DNA from: Enteropsectra breve | Lineage: Eukaryota; Microsporidia | Assembly: GCA_024243835.1 (NCBI GenBank) | Contig: JALPMN010000645.1 | Location: forward strand, 1 to 64,000 | Direction: 5' to 3' | Length of the DNA: 64,000 nucleotides | In this document: positions 42,254 to 51,579 of the stretch, one piece after another | How positions within the stretch are numbered: the first letter of the stretch is position 1 | Layout: the number at the start of each line of letters is the position of its first letter | Notes under the pieces: model-generated | What the model was told of the DNA's origin: nothing | Seen by the model: only the letters and a program-made list of their open reading frames with translations | Database searches by the model: none | Position numbers and translations under genes: made by a program

Positions 42254-43876
42254 ATGAAATACCTTTGTGACTATTTTCTGAAAAATGAAAATTTTTTGCT
42301 TCGATCCCCAATGAAAAAAACGATTCCCGTCAAAGTGGACGAGTTTCGTTTGAAAGAAAGCGATCCTTACGTGCATCTGCACTGGAGTGATGGCACGACA
42401 ACATGGACCAAACTAGAAAGTATCAACTGCAAGGAGCAGGCACTCTCCTTTATACAAAAATGCATAAAGCTCGTGCATAATGAAGCCAAGGAGCTTAAGG
42501 ACAAGGCGCGCAAAGACAAGGAAAACGAACTCCTTCAGAAAATTATGGAGAGGAATTCCAGCAAACTTAAAGAAAGTAGTGCAGATGAAAAAGAAATAAC
42601 CGGGCTCGTAAAAGAATCAACGCTAAGTGGCACGCAGCGCAGCAACAATATTTGTGAAAAGCCGCAGTCCAGTAATTATCAGAGATTTACGCCGAGTGGT
42701 AAGGCTCAAGAAAATGTTGGTTCACGGCCCAATGCAATTCCACGGACATCTTTTACCAATTCTCTTACTCTTAAGAAGTACGAAAAACATAATTATTTAA
42801 AAATTTTTTGTCACGGCAAGTCGGCGTGCGAGCTTGTTTTTTATTTGGATCCTGCTGTTGGCGGGTTCGAAGTAGATGTTGCAGACGTGCGATTCTTACC
42901 ATTGAAGGCAGTTGCTGCGTCAATTTATTCTTCATATTATGAAAATTCTGCAGTTTTTCTTAATGTAGAGGCAAGAAGGCCTGCGACAAGTGATGATAGT
43001 GGCTCGTTCATAAACAGCCTTGCGTCAGAAAAAGTCGCAGGCCTGTGCGTTTTCGGCGGACATAATTGGTTGTTTTATGCACAAGACGCCTCATCTGGTT
43101 TACTGAACCATGAAAGTAGGCGAGAGGTGTGCCTTCTCAAAATAGAGCCAGGATCCAATTTGATGAAATTTTTCTCTCTTAAAAAAATGAATCTTGATTC
43201 TTCTGAGTGGGGAGAAGAGACGTTTTCAAGGGCTGCAAATATATTTGCTGAAATGATGCTTAGCGGTGCCGACTTGCCCAAGAATACCCAAATTAAATTC
43301 ATTGGAAATACAATGTCTTATGAAGGAAAACTTGCAGGAAGCTATCTTAGTCGCATCAACCAAGAGCATAGCAATAGAACCAACCTGAAAACAGCCTTCG
43401 TTGTTCAAAATTCACTAGTTGACTATTTACATCAGTTGCATGATATGAACGCTTCTCGAGAAAATGCTGTGCAATGCTACATACTGAATGAATGGAAAAT
43501 CAAGGAAGTTATGGGTGCCCCGGGTATCGTTACCCTAACATACGAACTAGTTAGTGACTGTGATATAATACAGCTTATCTCATTTATTGCGAAAGTTGGC
43601 CAGCAAAGCAAGTGGGGGATAAAGGTTATTCCAGCTGTGTACAAAAAATTCAAGGAGAAGGTTGCAACGCTGCGGCCTCATGAATACAACACTCCCGATT
43701 CAAAGTACTGCTATCGCTTGTTAAAACAAAACGTGTGCGAGGATGTGACACAAGAAGAGATATCAAAGCGGTACTCCACCTTTTATGGTGCTGGTAAAAC
43801 CTATTATATAATAGATAAATCAGGAAATGGATCAAATGTGATTTCATTTGCAGAGGCACGAAAAATATTGTTATAA
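42254..43876 (+). CDS. Chromodomain-like protein with novel C-terminal region
   Basis: 540 residues. Residues about 22-72 read VKVDEFRLKESDPYVHLHWS, DGTTTWTKLESINCKEQALS and FIQKC. This follows the chromodomain pattern (Y-V-x-W-x-D-x(3)-T-W-x-x-x-x-x-x-x-C...F), with two of the usual cage aromatics recognisable. A charged helix and a Ser/Asn-rich linker (to about 180) lead into a globular C-terminal region of about 350 residues that I cannot assign. It includes AGLCVFGGHNWLFYAQD and a long helical tail. A chromodomain plus large C-terminal domains recalls fission-yeast Chp1, but no sequence match supports that. Probably a chromatin reader. The first ATG is at 42254. Confidence 0.6.
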   Translation: MKYLCDYFLKNENFLLRSPMKKTIPVKVDEFRLKESDPYVHLHWSDGTTTWTKLESINCKEQALSFIQKCIKLVHNEAKELKDKARKDKENELLQKIMERNSSKLKESSADEKEITGLVKESTLSGTQRSNNICEKPQSSNYQRFTPSGKAQENVGSRPNAIPRTSFTNSLTLKKYEKHNYLKIFCHGKSACELVFYLDPAVGGFEVDVADVRFLPLKAVAASIYSSYYENSAVFLNVEARRPATSDDSGSFINSLASEKVAGLCVFGGHNWLFYAQDASSGLLNHESRREVCLLKIEPGSNLMKFFSLKKMNLDSSEWGEETFSRAANIFAEMMLSGADLPKNTQIKFIGNTMSYEGKLAGSYLSRINQEHSNRTNLKTAFVVQNSLVDYLHQLHDMNASRENAVQCYILNEWKIKEVMGAPGIVTLTYELVSDCDIIQLISFIAKVGQQSKWGIKVIPAVYKKFKEKVATLRPHEYNTPDSKYCYRLLKQNVCEDVTQEEISKRYSTFYGAGKTYYIIDKSGNGSNVISFAEARKILL

Positions 43877-44613
43877 AATAAAGTATTTAGAAAAAATCCT
43901 TTTCATCTATAAAACTCCATTAAGAATATTTTCCAACAAAACATCCCATTCTTCGAAATTCACAATTCTAAAAATTTTTTCTATTGCATCTCAACTATTT
44001 GCACGATGATCTCTTGTAACTCATCAATATTAGTCGTATTATAACACTAAAGTATTAAAAAGTGTTGAATTCTGCATTTATACCGCTTCCATTTACTCTA
44101 AGCAGGCAAATACGTTCAGAAAATGGGTGTTGTTTAGCAAAGAAGAGCATGCATCAATATGTTTAAAATACAGTTTGATTAATGTCTTGAGCTTTCTAAA
44201 ATAGCCCTTTGAATTCTCTATATTTGGCTAGCTTTAATAGTCCGAATACAGTAAAATAGTTTAGTGCTATGTATTTAAAGATATTTGTAATTTGAACTTA
44301 AGACGAATTCTTAACATTCTGAAGATTTCCGCATATTTTAAATGTGCTGATATAATGTCGAAGTGGTTACGAAGTAACGTGTGGGTTCGAATTAATTTAA
44401 CTTAAGCTAATAAGCACCTATGAGCTACGACGAGACCAACCATTACATATGCTTTTGTATCATATTAACTGTTTTAGGTGGATCTTGTCTGCCTTGAAAT
44501 AAAGGGCTGGATATGACTGTGGTATATTCCAGCTTATTTGTATGTGTTTACGGCTACTCTACTAGACTTTACTATTTGCATGTGTTATTTTATCGGTATG
44601 GATTTACTGGCCC
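43877..44613. other. Intergenic
   Basis: AT-rich. A tRNA-promoter-like pair of motifs at about 44357-44392 is too closely spaced to be a tRNA (see rejected items). No other feature. Confidence 0.5.
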
Positions 44614-44961
44614 ATGCTGAATAACTGGGAGCAGAGAAAAATAATTCACAGAAATGACATCTTCGAGTTTAAGCTGTTGCACGAGAAGGGATTTATCAAG
44701 GAGCTCTGTGATGATTTGTTTTGCCTTACTGTGCCCCAAAGCACCGTTGAAGAAGTAATATACGGAGTTCTGATTTCTCAGAAAGCAAAGCAAATGGCAA
44801 TAGACGATGTAGATAAAGAAATACAGGCGCTTATTAAAAAAATTAACCAATATAATGGTATAAAAGACATTGCTGATGAACTTATTGGGATACTGGCTGA
44901 AAATAAAGGTATCACAATAAAGCAAATGCACACGGATCTTGGGCTAGAGTTGGAATATTAA
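44614..44961 (+). CDS. Swi5/Sae3-like recombination mediator
   Basis: 115 residues. The C-terminal part, INQYNGIKDIADELIGILAE then NKGITIKQMHTDLGLE (about residues 78-112), is the Swi5 signature (L..YN.IKD..Q.L.G.LAE..G....LY..F). The N-terminal half is a charged helical arm. Swi5 binds Sfr1 or Mei5 and stimulates Rad51 and Dmc1 in strand exchange. ATG directly follows TGGCCC. A hairpin (AAGCCTG/CAGGCTT) lies 26-58 bases past the stop and could be a 3'-end structure. Confidence 0.82.
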   Translation: MLNNWEQRKIIHRNDIFEFKLLHEKGFIKELCDDLFCLTVPQSTVEEVIYGVLISQKAKQMAIDDVDKEIQALIKKINQYNGIKDIADELIGILAENKGITIKQMHTDLGLELEY

Positions 44962-45725
44962 GGCCGGTTTGGTGAGTATATTGAAAAGCCTGGGCTCTAA
45001 ATCAGAATTTACAGGCTTAGGGATTAGTTTGGAGGATAGGTTCCCAATTAAAAATGCTTATTCCTCAAGACAAAGCATTTTAACTATGTATCTTGAATTA
45101 TCATAGCATATGATATACAGCCTTCAGTGCGGAATATGCATCTGCATTCATTGGTTTGTCATTTGAATATTTCTATACTTTCAAAAAGTGTGGTGCTTTG
45201 CCGAACATGCCAACTGATATCCTTTACTCAAGATAGAAACATATTTTTTCTTGAAGAGTATCAAATAAACAACTTATGATTTTATATTTGCTTTTCAAAA
45301 TAAATTACCTGTAGCCACTTGAACTTAACGGCATTTACTTAAAAAGAACATATAACATCACCTTTCACTACTAAAGGGCGCATAATGTCCTTGTTTTCGC
45401 GTATTTCTACATAATAAATCTTCGCGTTCACATTCCTTATGCATCTTAATAAATTTTTGAAACCGGCAAGTAATGCTATTGATACTAGTTCATCAACTGG
45501 ACAAAAAGAGTACTTTAACAGGTTATTTGTATCTTACTCTTTAGCCAAGAACTTTTAAGAGTCGAAGTCGCTATTATTTTGAAAAGCAAATTTTGAAAAT
45601 GAGGGGTTTTCATTCGAAAGCCAATTGCAGAGCTGATAAATTAAGCCAAATAAATTTAACCTTGAAGAAAAAGTATAATTTAATCTTTTTAAGCATAAAT
45701 CTGCTTGCGATCATTGTGCCTTATT
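44962..45725. other. Intergenic, convergent genes
   Basis: AT-rich. Contains the 7-base inverted pair AAGCCTG (44987-44993) and CAGGCTT (45013-45019) just past Swi5. No gene seen. Confidence 0.5.
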
Positions 45726-46805
45726 TTAGAACTTCAGCTCACTGCTTTTAATTTCAAGCTTGTAAACTGATTTTGATGGAGATACCTTTCGAACTTCTTT
45801 TATATACCTGCTCTCTATATGCATATCAATAGTCTCAGCAACATACTGCTCTATGTCGGCATCTGTTTTGCAAAAGAAGAAGCAATGGAGCGTATAATCT
45901 TTAAAATCTTTTAGCAGAGGCACGTATTCCAAGGAGTGCTTTGGCAGATTAAATATGAAATGCGAAATGTCTCTTCCCCGTAGTGATTCGATATAAACCT
46001 TCGCATCCATTTCACCAACCTCTATTTCTGGAAGTTTATTTATTTTAACAGATTTCTGTATACAGTATGCTGCTGCTGGATTAAGATCATTTGCATATAC
46101 CGTTAGCCCCATTTTTAATGCTGGCAATACATGAGGGCCAGCACCACAAAATGGGTCGCATACACTCTCACCAGGCTTAAATTGCCGAACTAAAAGGCTG
46201 CGCTCGCTTTGAAGTCTGGAGCACCAATAAACCCTTTCCAGGTCTATAAAGTATCTAATGTTGTTTTCAGAATGAATGGTCTGCAGGCCTTTGTTTTTGT
46301 CTCCGGCAAGGATTTCGCTGCTATAATTTCTGAATACGTTGTTTATTGCTCCAACTTTGTTTATAACCCTGAGCCCTGTTTTGTAGTGAATGACCTTTGC
46401 AATTGTTTCTTTATACGGGAGCTGTTCAGAAGTCAAGTTTAGGTGTGCAATTTCTCCTATAATCTCAAATGCGCTGACTTTTACGTTATCTGGTAACAGC
46501 TTTGCTAAAATTTCATCATGGCTGTAAAAATTGATATTCAGCCTCATTGTGATTCGAGTCACGCTAATCGAGGGACTCTCTGGGTCTATGAGTTCCTGTT
46601 TAGTCAGCAAAAATACATCATAGTTTCCATCTGCCTCAACAATCGTAAATTCATTATATTGCTTGTTTCTGTGGAGAACAGATGGTATTCTTGGATGCTT
46701 TACCATGAATTTCTTAAGTTTACCTAGCCTATCCCGCAAATCATCTTTGCTAAGCCCAATGCAGTCCAGATAGATCTGTTCGCTTACTTGCGCATCGTAT
46801 TCCAT
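45726..46805 (-). CDS. tRNA (guanine37-N1)-methyltransferase Trm5
   Basis: Methylates G37 next to the tRNA anticodon, 359 residues. The AdoMet site is VCDPFCGAGPHVLPALKMG (about 218-236), then VYANDLNPAAA and NLPKHSLEYV, the NLPxxxxE-type motif of Trm5. The upstream EIIGEIAHLNL and GAINNVFRNYSSEILAGDKN fit the D1/D2 substrate domains. Somewhat shorter than yeast Trm5. In organisms with a mitochondrion it serves both compartments; here only the cytosol is likely. Confidence 0.95.
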   Translation of the reverse strand: MEYDAQVSEQIYLDCIGLSKDDLRDRLGKLKKFMVKHPRIPSVLHRNKQYNEFTIVEADGNYDVFLLTKQELIDPESPSISVTRITMRLNINFYSHDEILAKLLPDNVKVSAFEIIGEIAHLNLTSEQLPYKETIAKVIHYKTGLRVINKVGAINNVFRNYSSEILAGDKNKGLQTIHSENNIRYFIDLERVYWCSRLQSERSLLVRQFKPGESVCDPFCGAGPHVLPALKMGLTVYANDLNPAAAYCIQKSVKINKLPEIEVGEMDAKVYIESLRGRDISHFIFNLPKHSLEYVPLLKDFKDYTLHCFFFCKTDADIEQYVAETIDMHIESRYIKEVRKVSPSKSVYKLEIKSSELKF

Positions 46806-47198
46806 AGCGTTGAAAATATTTTTTTTAACTGCAAAAAAGAAAATTGTTACGGATGGGTGACAATGGATGGATTCGCCTTTTCTTTGTGTATCTCTACCAC
46901 AAATTTGGTTGAAAACCTATAGAAATCTATTTAAGACTCACCAGCAAAAATTAAAAGTAAAATATTATTCTAGCTGATATGGTCAAGGATAATGCTTGAA
47001 ATAAGTAAAAACCAAAGTGCAGATAATTCCGCACCATTTATTTTGCTCCTAGCTCGGTATTTCTGAAATAAAGGTTGCTTTAACAAACATTTAGTCTCTT
47101 TTTACAGTTAGCATGCACTTGATTGAGTATGCAGTAAACCACATCTTGCTGTTCGTCATATTAATAAAGTTTGAACATAGTATCTTTGAATATTTAAT
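46806..47198. other. Intergenic
   Basis: AT-rich sequence upstream of Trm5 and past the peroxiredoxin stop. No gene seen. Confidence 0.55.
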
Positions 47199-47723
47199 TT
47201 ACTTACTTTCAAAATCGACAGGGCATACCTCACCATGCTTTTGGTTAAAATCAATTGCACGAATCAAACGCAATATTTCTTTGGCAGATCGTCCGATTGG
47301 ATCAATGTTTGCACTAATGTGCTTGACATTTAGCTTTTTATCCATAATAACAGTGCTTCTGCAGACTGTTCCCTGCTCAGCATTATAAAGATTAAACTGC
47401 GTAGAAAGCTTGAAGCATGTATCGCTCACCATTGGCCAGTTTATCCCACCGATGCCTCCTTCATCCTGTTTTGCATTAATCCATGCTAGGTGTGAGTATA
47501 CTGAGTCTCCTGATACAAAAAATACCGACGTGTCTGTATTTTTGAAGTCCTCGTACATTTCTGAAATCTTGATTATTTCAGTGGGACATACAAAAGTAAA
47601 GTCCAGCGGATAAAAGACCAGGGCAATATACTTGGTTGAAACATCTGTTAGTTTTAAATCAACAATCTCCTTGTTTACAACTGCTTTGTATGTGAGATCC
47701 TTCACTTCCTTTGGAAATATCAT
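47199..47723 (-). CDS. 2-Cys peroxiredoxin (thioredoxin peroxidase)
   Basis: Reduces peroxides, 174 residues. The peroxidatic Cys46 lies in FYPLDFTFVCPTEI and the resolving Cys167 in GEVCPVDF. SGDSVYSHLAWINAKQDEGG and GGINWPMVSD complete the typical 2-Cys form. The chain ends seven residues after Cys167, so it lacks the C-terminal YF helix that makes eukaryotic enzymes sensitive to over-oxidation, although a GGIG motif is present. Start at 47723, after GACCCCT; an ATG nine bases upstream is the alternative. Confidence 0.95.
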   Translation of the reverse strand: MIFPKEVKDLTYKAVVNKEIVDLKLTDVSTKYIALVFYPLDFTFVCPTEIIKISEMYEDFKNTDTSVFFVSGDSVYSHLAWINAKQDEGGIGGINWPMVSDTCFKLSTQFNLYNAEQGTVCRSTVIMDKKLNVKHISANIDPIGRSAKEILRLIRAIDFNQKHGEVCPVDFESK

Positions 47724-48553
47724 AGGGGTCATTTTTCGACTAAAAATTTAGAACGGTGCATGCCGAAGGGCAAATTCTCTAAGCTATCGCGCAAAAGCGT
47801 TTCCAAAATATAGTTAAAATAGTTCATGTTCAACCGCTTACCACAGTGTTGCTAATATATTCAATATCTAAATCTCAAATTCAAGAGCCTGGTATATGTG
47901 ACAGCCAAATTAACGTTATTTATAGAGCACGGTCTATTGTTGCTATACCACCCATTTTTTATTGCATATAGAACCTTATTGGAATGAACTTCATTTCAGC
48001 ATAAATTAATTTGCAGACCACCGTGTAAAACATACTTACATGCTAAATACAAGGATTCAGGATTCTTTGGTTTTATGTTTTCAAAAAGCAAACCGCAGTT
48101 TTTTAGATTATGTATAGAAGTTATAACTTAATTTAAACTAATAAACATAATGTACAATCTGTGTTTTCCACGGTATGCTTTAATGGTGAAAATTAATATT
48201 ATGAAAAACTTTATTTTGCAGAAATCTGCCAGAGATATCAGCCTTTGCCATCGCTTCTATTTTGGAGTCCAAGGCCTATAGATCTGGTACTGAATGTTAT
48301 TTTTAAGTTATAAATGTATTAAGACAGTATCTTGCTTGAAAACATTATTTTTATTTTAATAACCTTATTTTGGCGCACAACAATAAACATTTTTTCTTGA
48401 AATAGGGGTTTATCAATAAGAACCTCTTCGCTCGTTATATGATTTACTCTGCGCTTGAATTGAGCTGCTTATTTTCGATAATTATTATAACTGCTTTGTA
48501 CTATCTTTAAATTTTCCAAGACTCTTCAATGCTTTTCGATCGTTTTTAATACT
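47724..48553. other. Intergenic
   Basis: AT-rich, no supported gene or RNA. Confidence 0.55.
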
Positions 48554-49261
48554 TCATTTGCCATGTCTAGATAATTTTATTAATATCAAAATAAATAATA
48601 CGCCAATTGTGTACAGGAGACAGTATATAACAAAATTCTTGTATTCAGCATACAGACTAGGCATCTTATCAATTTCTTTAGCTGTTTCATCGAGATTGCA
48701 GCATGCATTATCCAGATGATAGTCTATTTTGTCGATCATTTTAGTGTGCTCTTTGAGAATCATCTTGAGTTCTATCAGGGTGTTCGTAATTCCAAAGACA
48801 CTTTCTCTAATGAGTTCTGAGTTGTTGATCGTTTCTTGCATAAAATCAGCCTTTGTGGCTTGATATGAAACAACACCCTCTCCAGAGAACATGGAACTGT
48901 TTTTGAAGCAGTCTTGGTATATTTTCCTGTAAATGACAACTTGCTGCTTGAGCTTTCTGAAGAAATAGCTCTGGACTAATGTGCATGTTGGCTGATGGCT
49001 GCAGGCGACATCTTTAATCAGTTGCTCCAGGTTAGAAATATTGCTATTAATGTGGTTATTTTGCCCCTCAATAAGCGCTCTTTTCTTATCAAGCGACACA
49101 AATGAGGGAAGCGAAATTTTGGCCAGTTTTCGCTCTATAGAGACGATTTCTTGTGCCAGGAGGTTAAGCGCTTCTCTTATATGCTGAACCGAGAAATGTG
49201 TGGCAAGAGCTGGCGGGACGCACCTAAGCTTAATATATGCAATAGTTAGGTTTGTGTACAT
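48554..49261 (-). CDS. Qa-like SNARE (syntaxin family)
   Basis: Tail-anchored membrane-fusion protein, 235 residues. The N-terminus starts YTNLTIAYIKLRC, recalling the peptide of early-secretory syntaxins (Sed5 or Ufe1 types). A helical regulatory region follows, then a SNARE motif (about 152-206) that aligns without gaps to syntaxin 1: SVFGITNTLIELKMILKEHT then KMIDKIDYHLDNA. A C-terminal span (about 211-230) ends in a short lysine-rich tail. At the ionic zero layer the normally invariant Gln is His172. The subfamily is uncertain. The frame extends to a GTG at 49300, but the first ATG is at 49261. Confidence 0.8.
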   Translation of the reverse strand: MYTNLTIAYIKLRCVPPALATHFSVQHIREALNLLAQEIVSIERKLAKISLPSFVSLDKKRALIEGQNNHINSNISNLEQLIKDVACSHQPTCTLVQSYFFRKLKQQVVIYRKIYQDCFKNSSMFSGEGVVSYQATKADFMQETINNSELIRESVFGITNTLIELKMILKEHTKMIDKIDYHLDNACCNLDETAKEIDKMPSLYAEYKNFVIYCLLYTIGVLFILILIKLSRHGK

Positions 49262-50099
49262 GCTTGCAGAACAAGCTTCAATTTTATAATCTGAAACCAC
49301 TTTCGATATTTATTAAACAACTCAGGTGTTTCACCTTTTCATACTAAAAACGGCGTGGCCGTCCAGGAATGGTTAGGGGGAAAGGGCTCCAGATGAGCCC
49401 ATGCTGGCACCATAAGTGCGCTGCTATAACAGTAAGTCTGGCTTTACGACAGAAAAATGATAATTTTTATTATTTCTTCAATTTTTACGAACTTATGGCC
49501 TTGTAATGCTTATCAAGTAAAGTAATTATTTCAGGCAAAGAATATAATTGCTTCAATCTAGTAAAAATTTCAACAAAAGCATCTACAAGTGAATCTAACT
49601 AGGAAAATTCTTGTTAAGACGAAAAGTTATTGCCACATTGACTTTTTTCTTAATAATTGTCTCAAGTATGTCTGTTAGGTGCTACTAGTTAGGCACAGAA
49701 ATTAGCATACATTTAAACACTATATTTAACAGCCGTTTTACTCTCATTAAATCCACTTCCCTGTTCATAATTCACATAATTATGGCGATTAAAATACAAC
49801 ATATCCAAAAATTATGCTTTCTTCGATATCTATTCATAATAAAGACCATATGCTTTGTCTCTTTTTTGGCTGCAGCATTTAGACATGTTGCGCTGAGATG
49901 ATGCTTGCAAGAAGCTGTGTATATTATTTCTGATACAATTTCTCTGTTGCTATGATTCTCAATAGCAAAAATGTAGGTAACACGGCTGGTTAAAAATAAG
50001 AAATACGTAAACTTCAAGTTGCAAGGGCTCATTTTTGCCTTACTTAAATGCGTTAATTCAGTAAAAATATCTACAATTCATAGTATGATCATGCCTATA
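49262..50099. other. Intergenic with a GC-rich patch
   Basis: Mostly AT-rich, but 49350-49445 is strikingly GC-richer. It can form small hairpins: GGGCT/AGCCC at 49384-49400 and GCAC/GTGC at 49407-49419. It could be a structured RNA gene or a relic of foreign DNA. No long frame crosses it. Confidence 0.4.
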
Positions 50100-50297
50100 C
50101 AGTCGTGGCCAAAAAAAAGTTATATTTTTTATTAAAGGTTTTAGAGAACATATATGATAAGCTACAAAAAAAAGAACTTCTATGGATAAGCTTGAATAAA
50201 ACTGCATGTAAATTCGTTATCTTTTTTTCTTGTGGTTGCAAATTTTACCTCTTCAACCTATTTTTTTAACAGACTGTGGCCAAAAAAAAGTTATAAT
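50100..50297 (+). repeat. Left terminal inverted repeat of Tc1 element
   Basis: Outer motif CAGTCGTGGCCAAAAAAAAG at 50100 and inner direct repeat CAGACTGTGGCC from 50270. The arm pairs with 51382-51579. Confidence 0.93.
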
Positions 50298-50304
50298 TTT
50301 AAAT

Positions 50305-51261
50305 TTAATATTTAGTATGCGATCCCTTTGCCACACACATATCATATATCCTATCTGGCATCGAATCAATCAGTTTTCGGCATAAACCCAGTGGTATCTT
50401 ACTCCATTCTTCTTGAATAATTGTTATTGCTTCCGGTTTATTTTTAGGGCATCTAGAGTGGATTTTAGGCTTTAAATATGCCCAAAGATGCTCAATTGGG
50501 TTCATATCTGGTGATTGCGAAGGCCAGCTCATGACATTAATATTTCTACTTGTAAAATAGTCTTTTGTAAAGGTAGAAGTATGTTTTGGATCGTTGTCCT
50601 GTTGGAGGATATAATTGGTAATCGAAAGATTTGCCGCAGACTGTTCTAAACAACTATCAACTATTCTAGTATACTGTATGGAGTTCATATTACCATCAAT
50701 GATTGCAAGTTTGCCTACTCCATTATATGAAAAACAACCCCATACCATTACTGAACCTCCCCCATGCTTAACGGTTGGGATTAAATTCTTATCGTCATAG
50801 CGTTCCCCATCATAACGACGCACATATGTTCTTCCATCAGAGCCAAATAGGTTAATTTTGGTCTCGTCTGAAAAAATAGTTCTTTCCCAGTCTTCTTTGG
50901 TCCAATAAATCCATGCTTTTGCATGCTCATACCTCTGATCTTTCTGAGAGCTGCTCAATAGTGGTTTGTAGCAGGCAACTCTGCCTTTCAGACCAATTGC
51001 AGATAGTCTGCGTCTTATTGTTCTGTCCGAAACTATGGTTTTTTTATTTTCTTGTAAAGCTATTTTAAGCTTTCGAGAACCTATTTTGGGATCCTTGCTG
51101 ATTAAATGCTTCATATAAGTCATCCTATCATCTTTCAGAATAAGTGGCCTTCCACGTAGTGGTAAACTTGCTCTGCGACGAGGACGAGTGACTTTTTTCA
51201 GAATCTTGTGAATTGCTGGCTGCGTTACATCATATTTAATTGCCAGTTCTGCTTGCGTCAT
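50305..51261 (-). CDS. Tc1-type DD34E transposase
   Basis: Cut-and-paste transposase, 318 residues from the first ATG. The N-terminal helix-turn-helix (MTQAELAIKYDVTQPAIHKI) is followed by a GRP-type linker. The catalytic triad is in IFSDETKIN, LQQDNDPKH and NPIEHLWAY, with exactly 34 residues between the second Asp and Glu (DD34E). The frame stays open for about 20 more codons upstream, reading KHLTNEQRLKIVSLYNDG. This is the normal start of the first DNA-binding domain, but it has no ATG there; an ACG at 51321 stands where an ATG would be expected. The catalytic part is complete, but the protein made from 51261 would lack its first helix. Confidence 0.93.
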   Translation of the reverse strand: MTQAELAIKYDVTQPAIHKILKKVTRPRRRASLPLRGRPLILKDDRMTYMKHLISKDPKIGSRKLKIALQENKKTIVSDRTIRRRLSAIGLKGRVACYKPLLSSSQKDQRYEHAKAWIYWTKEDWERTIFSDETKINLFGSDGRTYVRRYDGERYDDKNLIPTVKHGGGSVMVWGCFSYNGVGKLAIIDGNMNSIQYTRIVDSCLEQSAANLSITNYILQQDNDPKHTSTFTKDYFTSRNINVMSWPSQSPDMNPIEHLWAYLKPKIHSRCPKNKPEAITIIQEEWSKIPLGLCRKLIDSMPDRIYDMCVAKGSHTKY

Positions 51262-51381
51262 TCCATCATTATAAAGCGAAACAATTTTAAGGCGTTGCTC
51301 ATTAGTGAGATGTTTAGTCGTGTAGGATTAAAGATTCACGGTATTATGAGATTTTTGGCGGGAAAAAGCATTTTTTCCTAA

Positions 51382-51579
51382 ATTATAACTTTTTTTTGGC
51401 CACAGCCTGTTAAAAAAATAGGTCGAAGAGATAAAATTTAAAACTTCAAGAAAAAATGAAAACGAATTTACATGCAGTGTTTATCAATGCTTATCCATAG
51501 AAGTTCTTTTTTTGTAGCTTATCATATATGTTCCCTAAAACCTAAATTAAAAAATATAACTTTTTTTTGGCCACGACTG
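51382..51579 (-). repeat. Right terminal inverted repeat of Tc1 element
   Basis: Read on the minus strand it starts CAGTCGTGGCC at 51579, and its inner direct repeat CAGGCTGTGGCC starts at 51409. It lies upstream of the transposase and may include its promoter. Confidence 0.93.

Larger units (their letters stand above)
50100..51579 (-). mobile_element. Tc1/mariner element with IR/DR ends
   Basis: A 1,480-base element. Both ends begin CAGTCGTGGCCAAAAAAAAG and are flanked by TA (50098-50099 and 51580-51581), the Tc1/mariner target duplication. Each terminal inverted repeat is about 200 bases and holds a second copy of the end motif at its inner edge (CAGACTGTGGCC at 50270 and its counterpart ending at 51409), giving the IR/DR layout known from Sleeping Beauty-type elements. 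The arms are nearly the same sequence with scattered substitutions and small indels. One transposase frame lies between them. Horizontal exchange of such elements between microsporidia and animal hosts is known. That origin is likely here but not shown. Confidence 0.95.

Noticed and set aside
44357..44392. tRNA-like A-box (TGTCGAAGTGG) and B-box (GGTTCGAATT) pair
   Set aside because: Only about 17 bases separate the boxes, there is no anticodon arm, and the T-stem does not pair. Not a tRNA.
49381..49440. RNase P RNA-like CR-I and CR-V blocks
   Set aside because: The blocks are about 40 bases apart, far too close, and the P4 pairing needs a four-base bulge where one base is universal. Kept only as an unexplained GC-rich patch.
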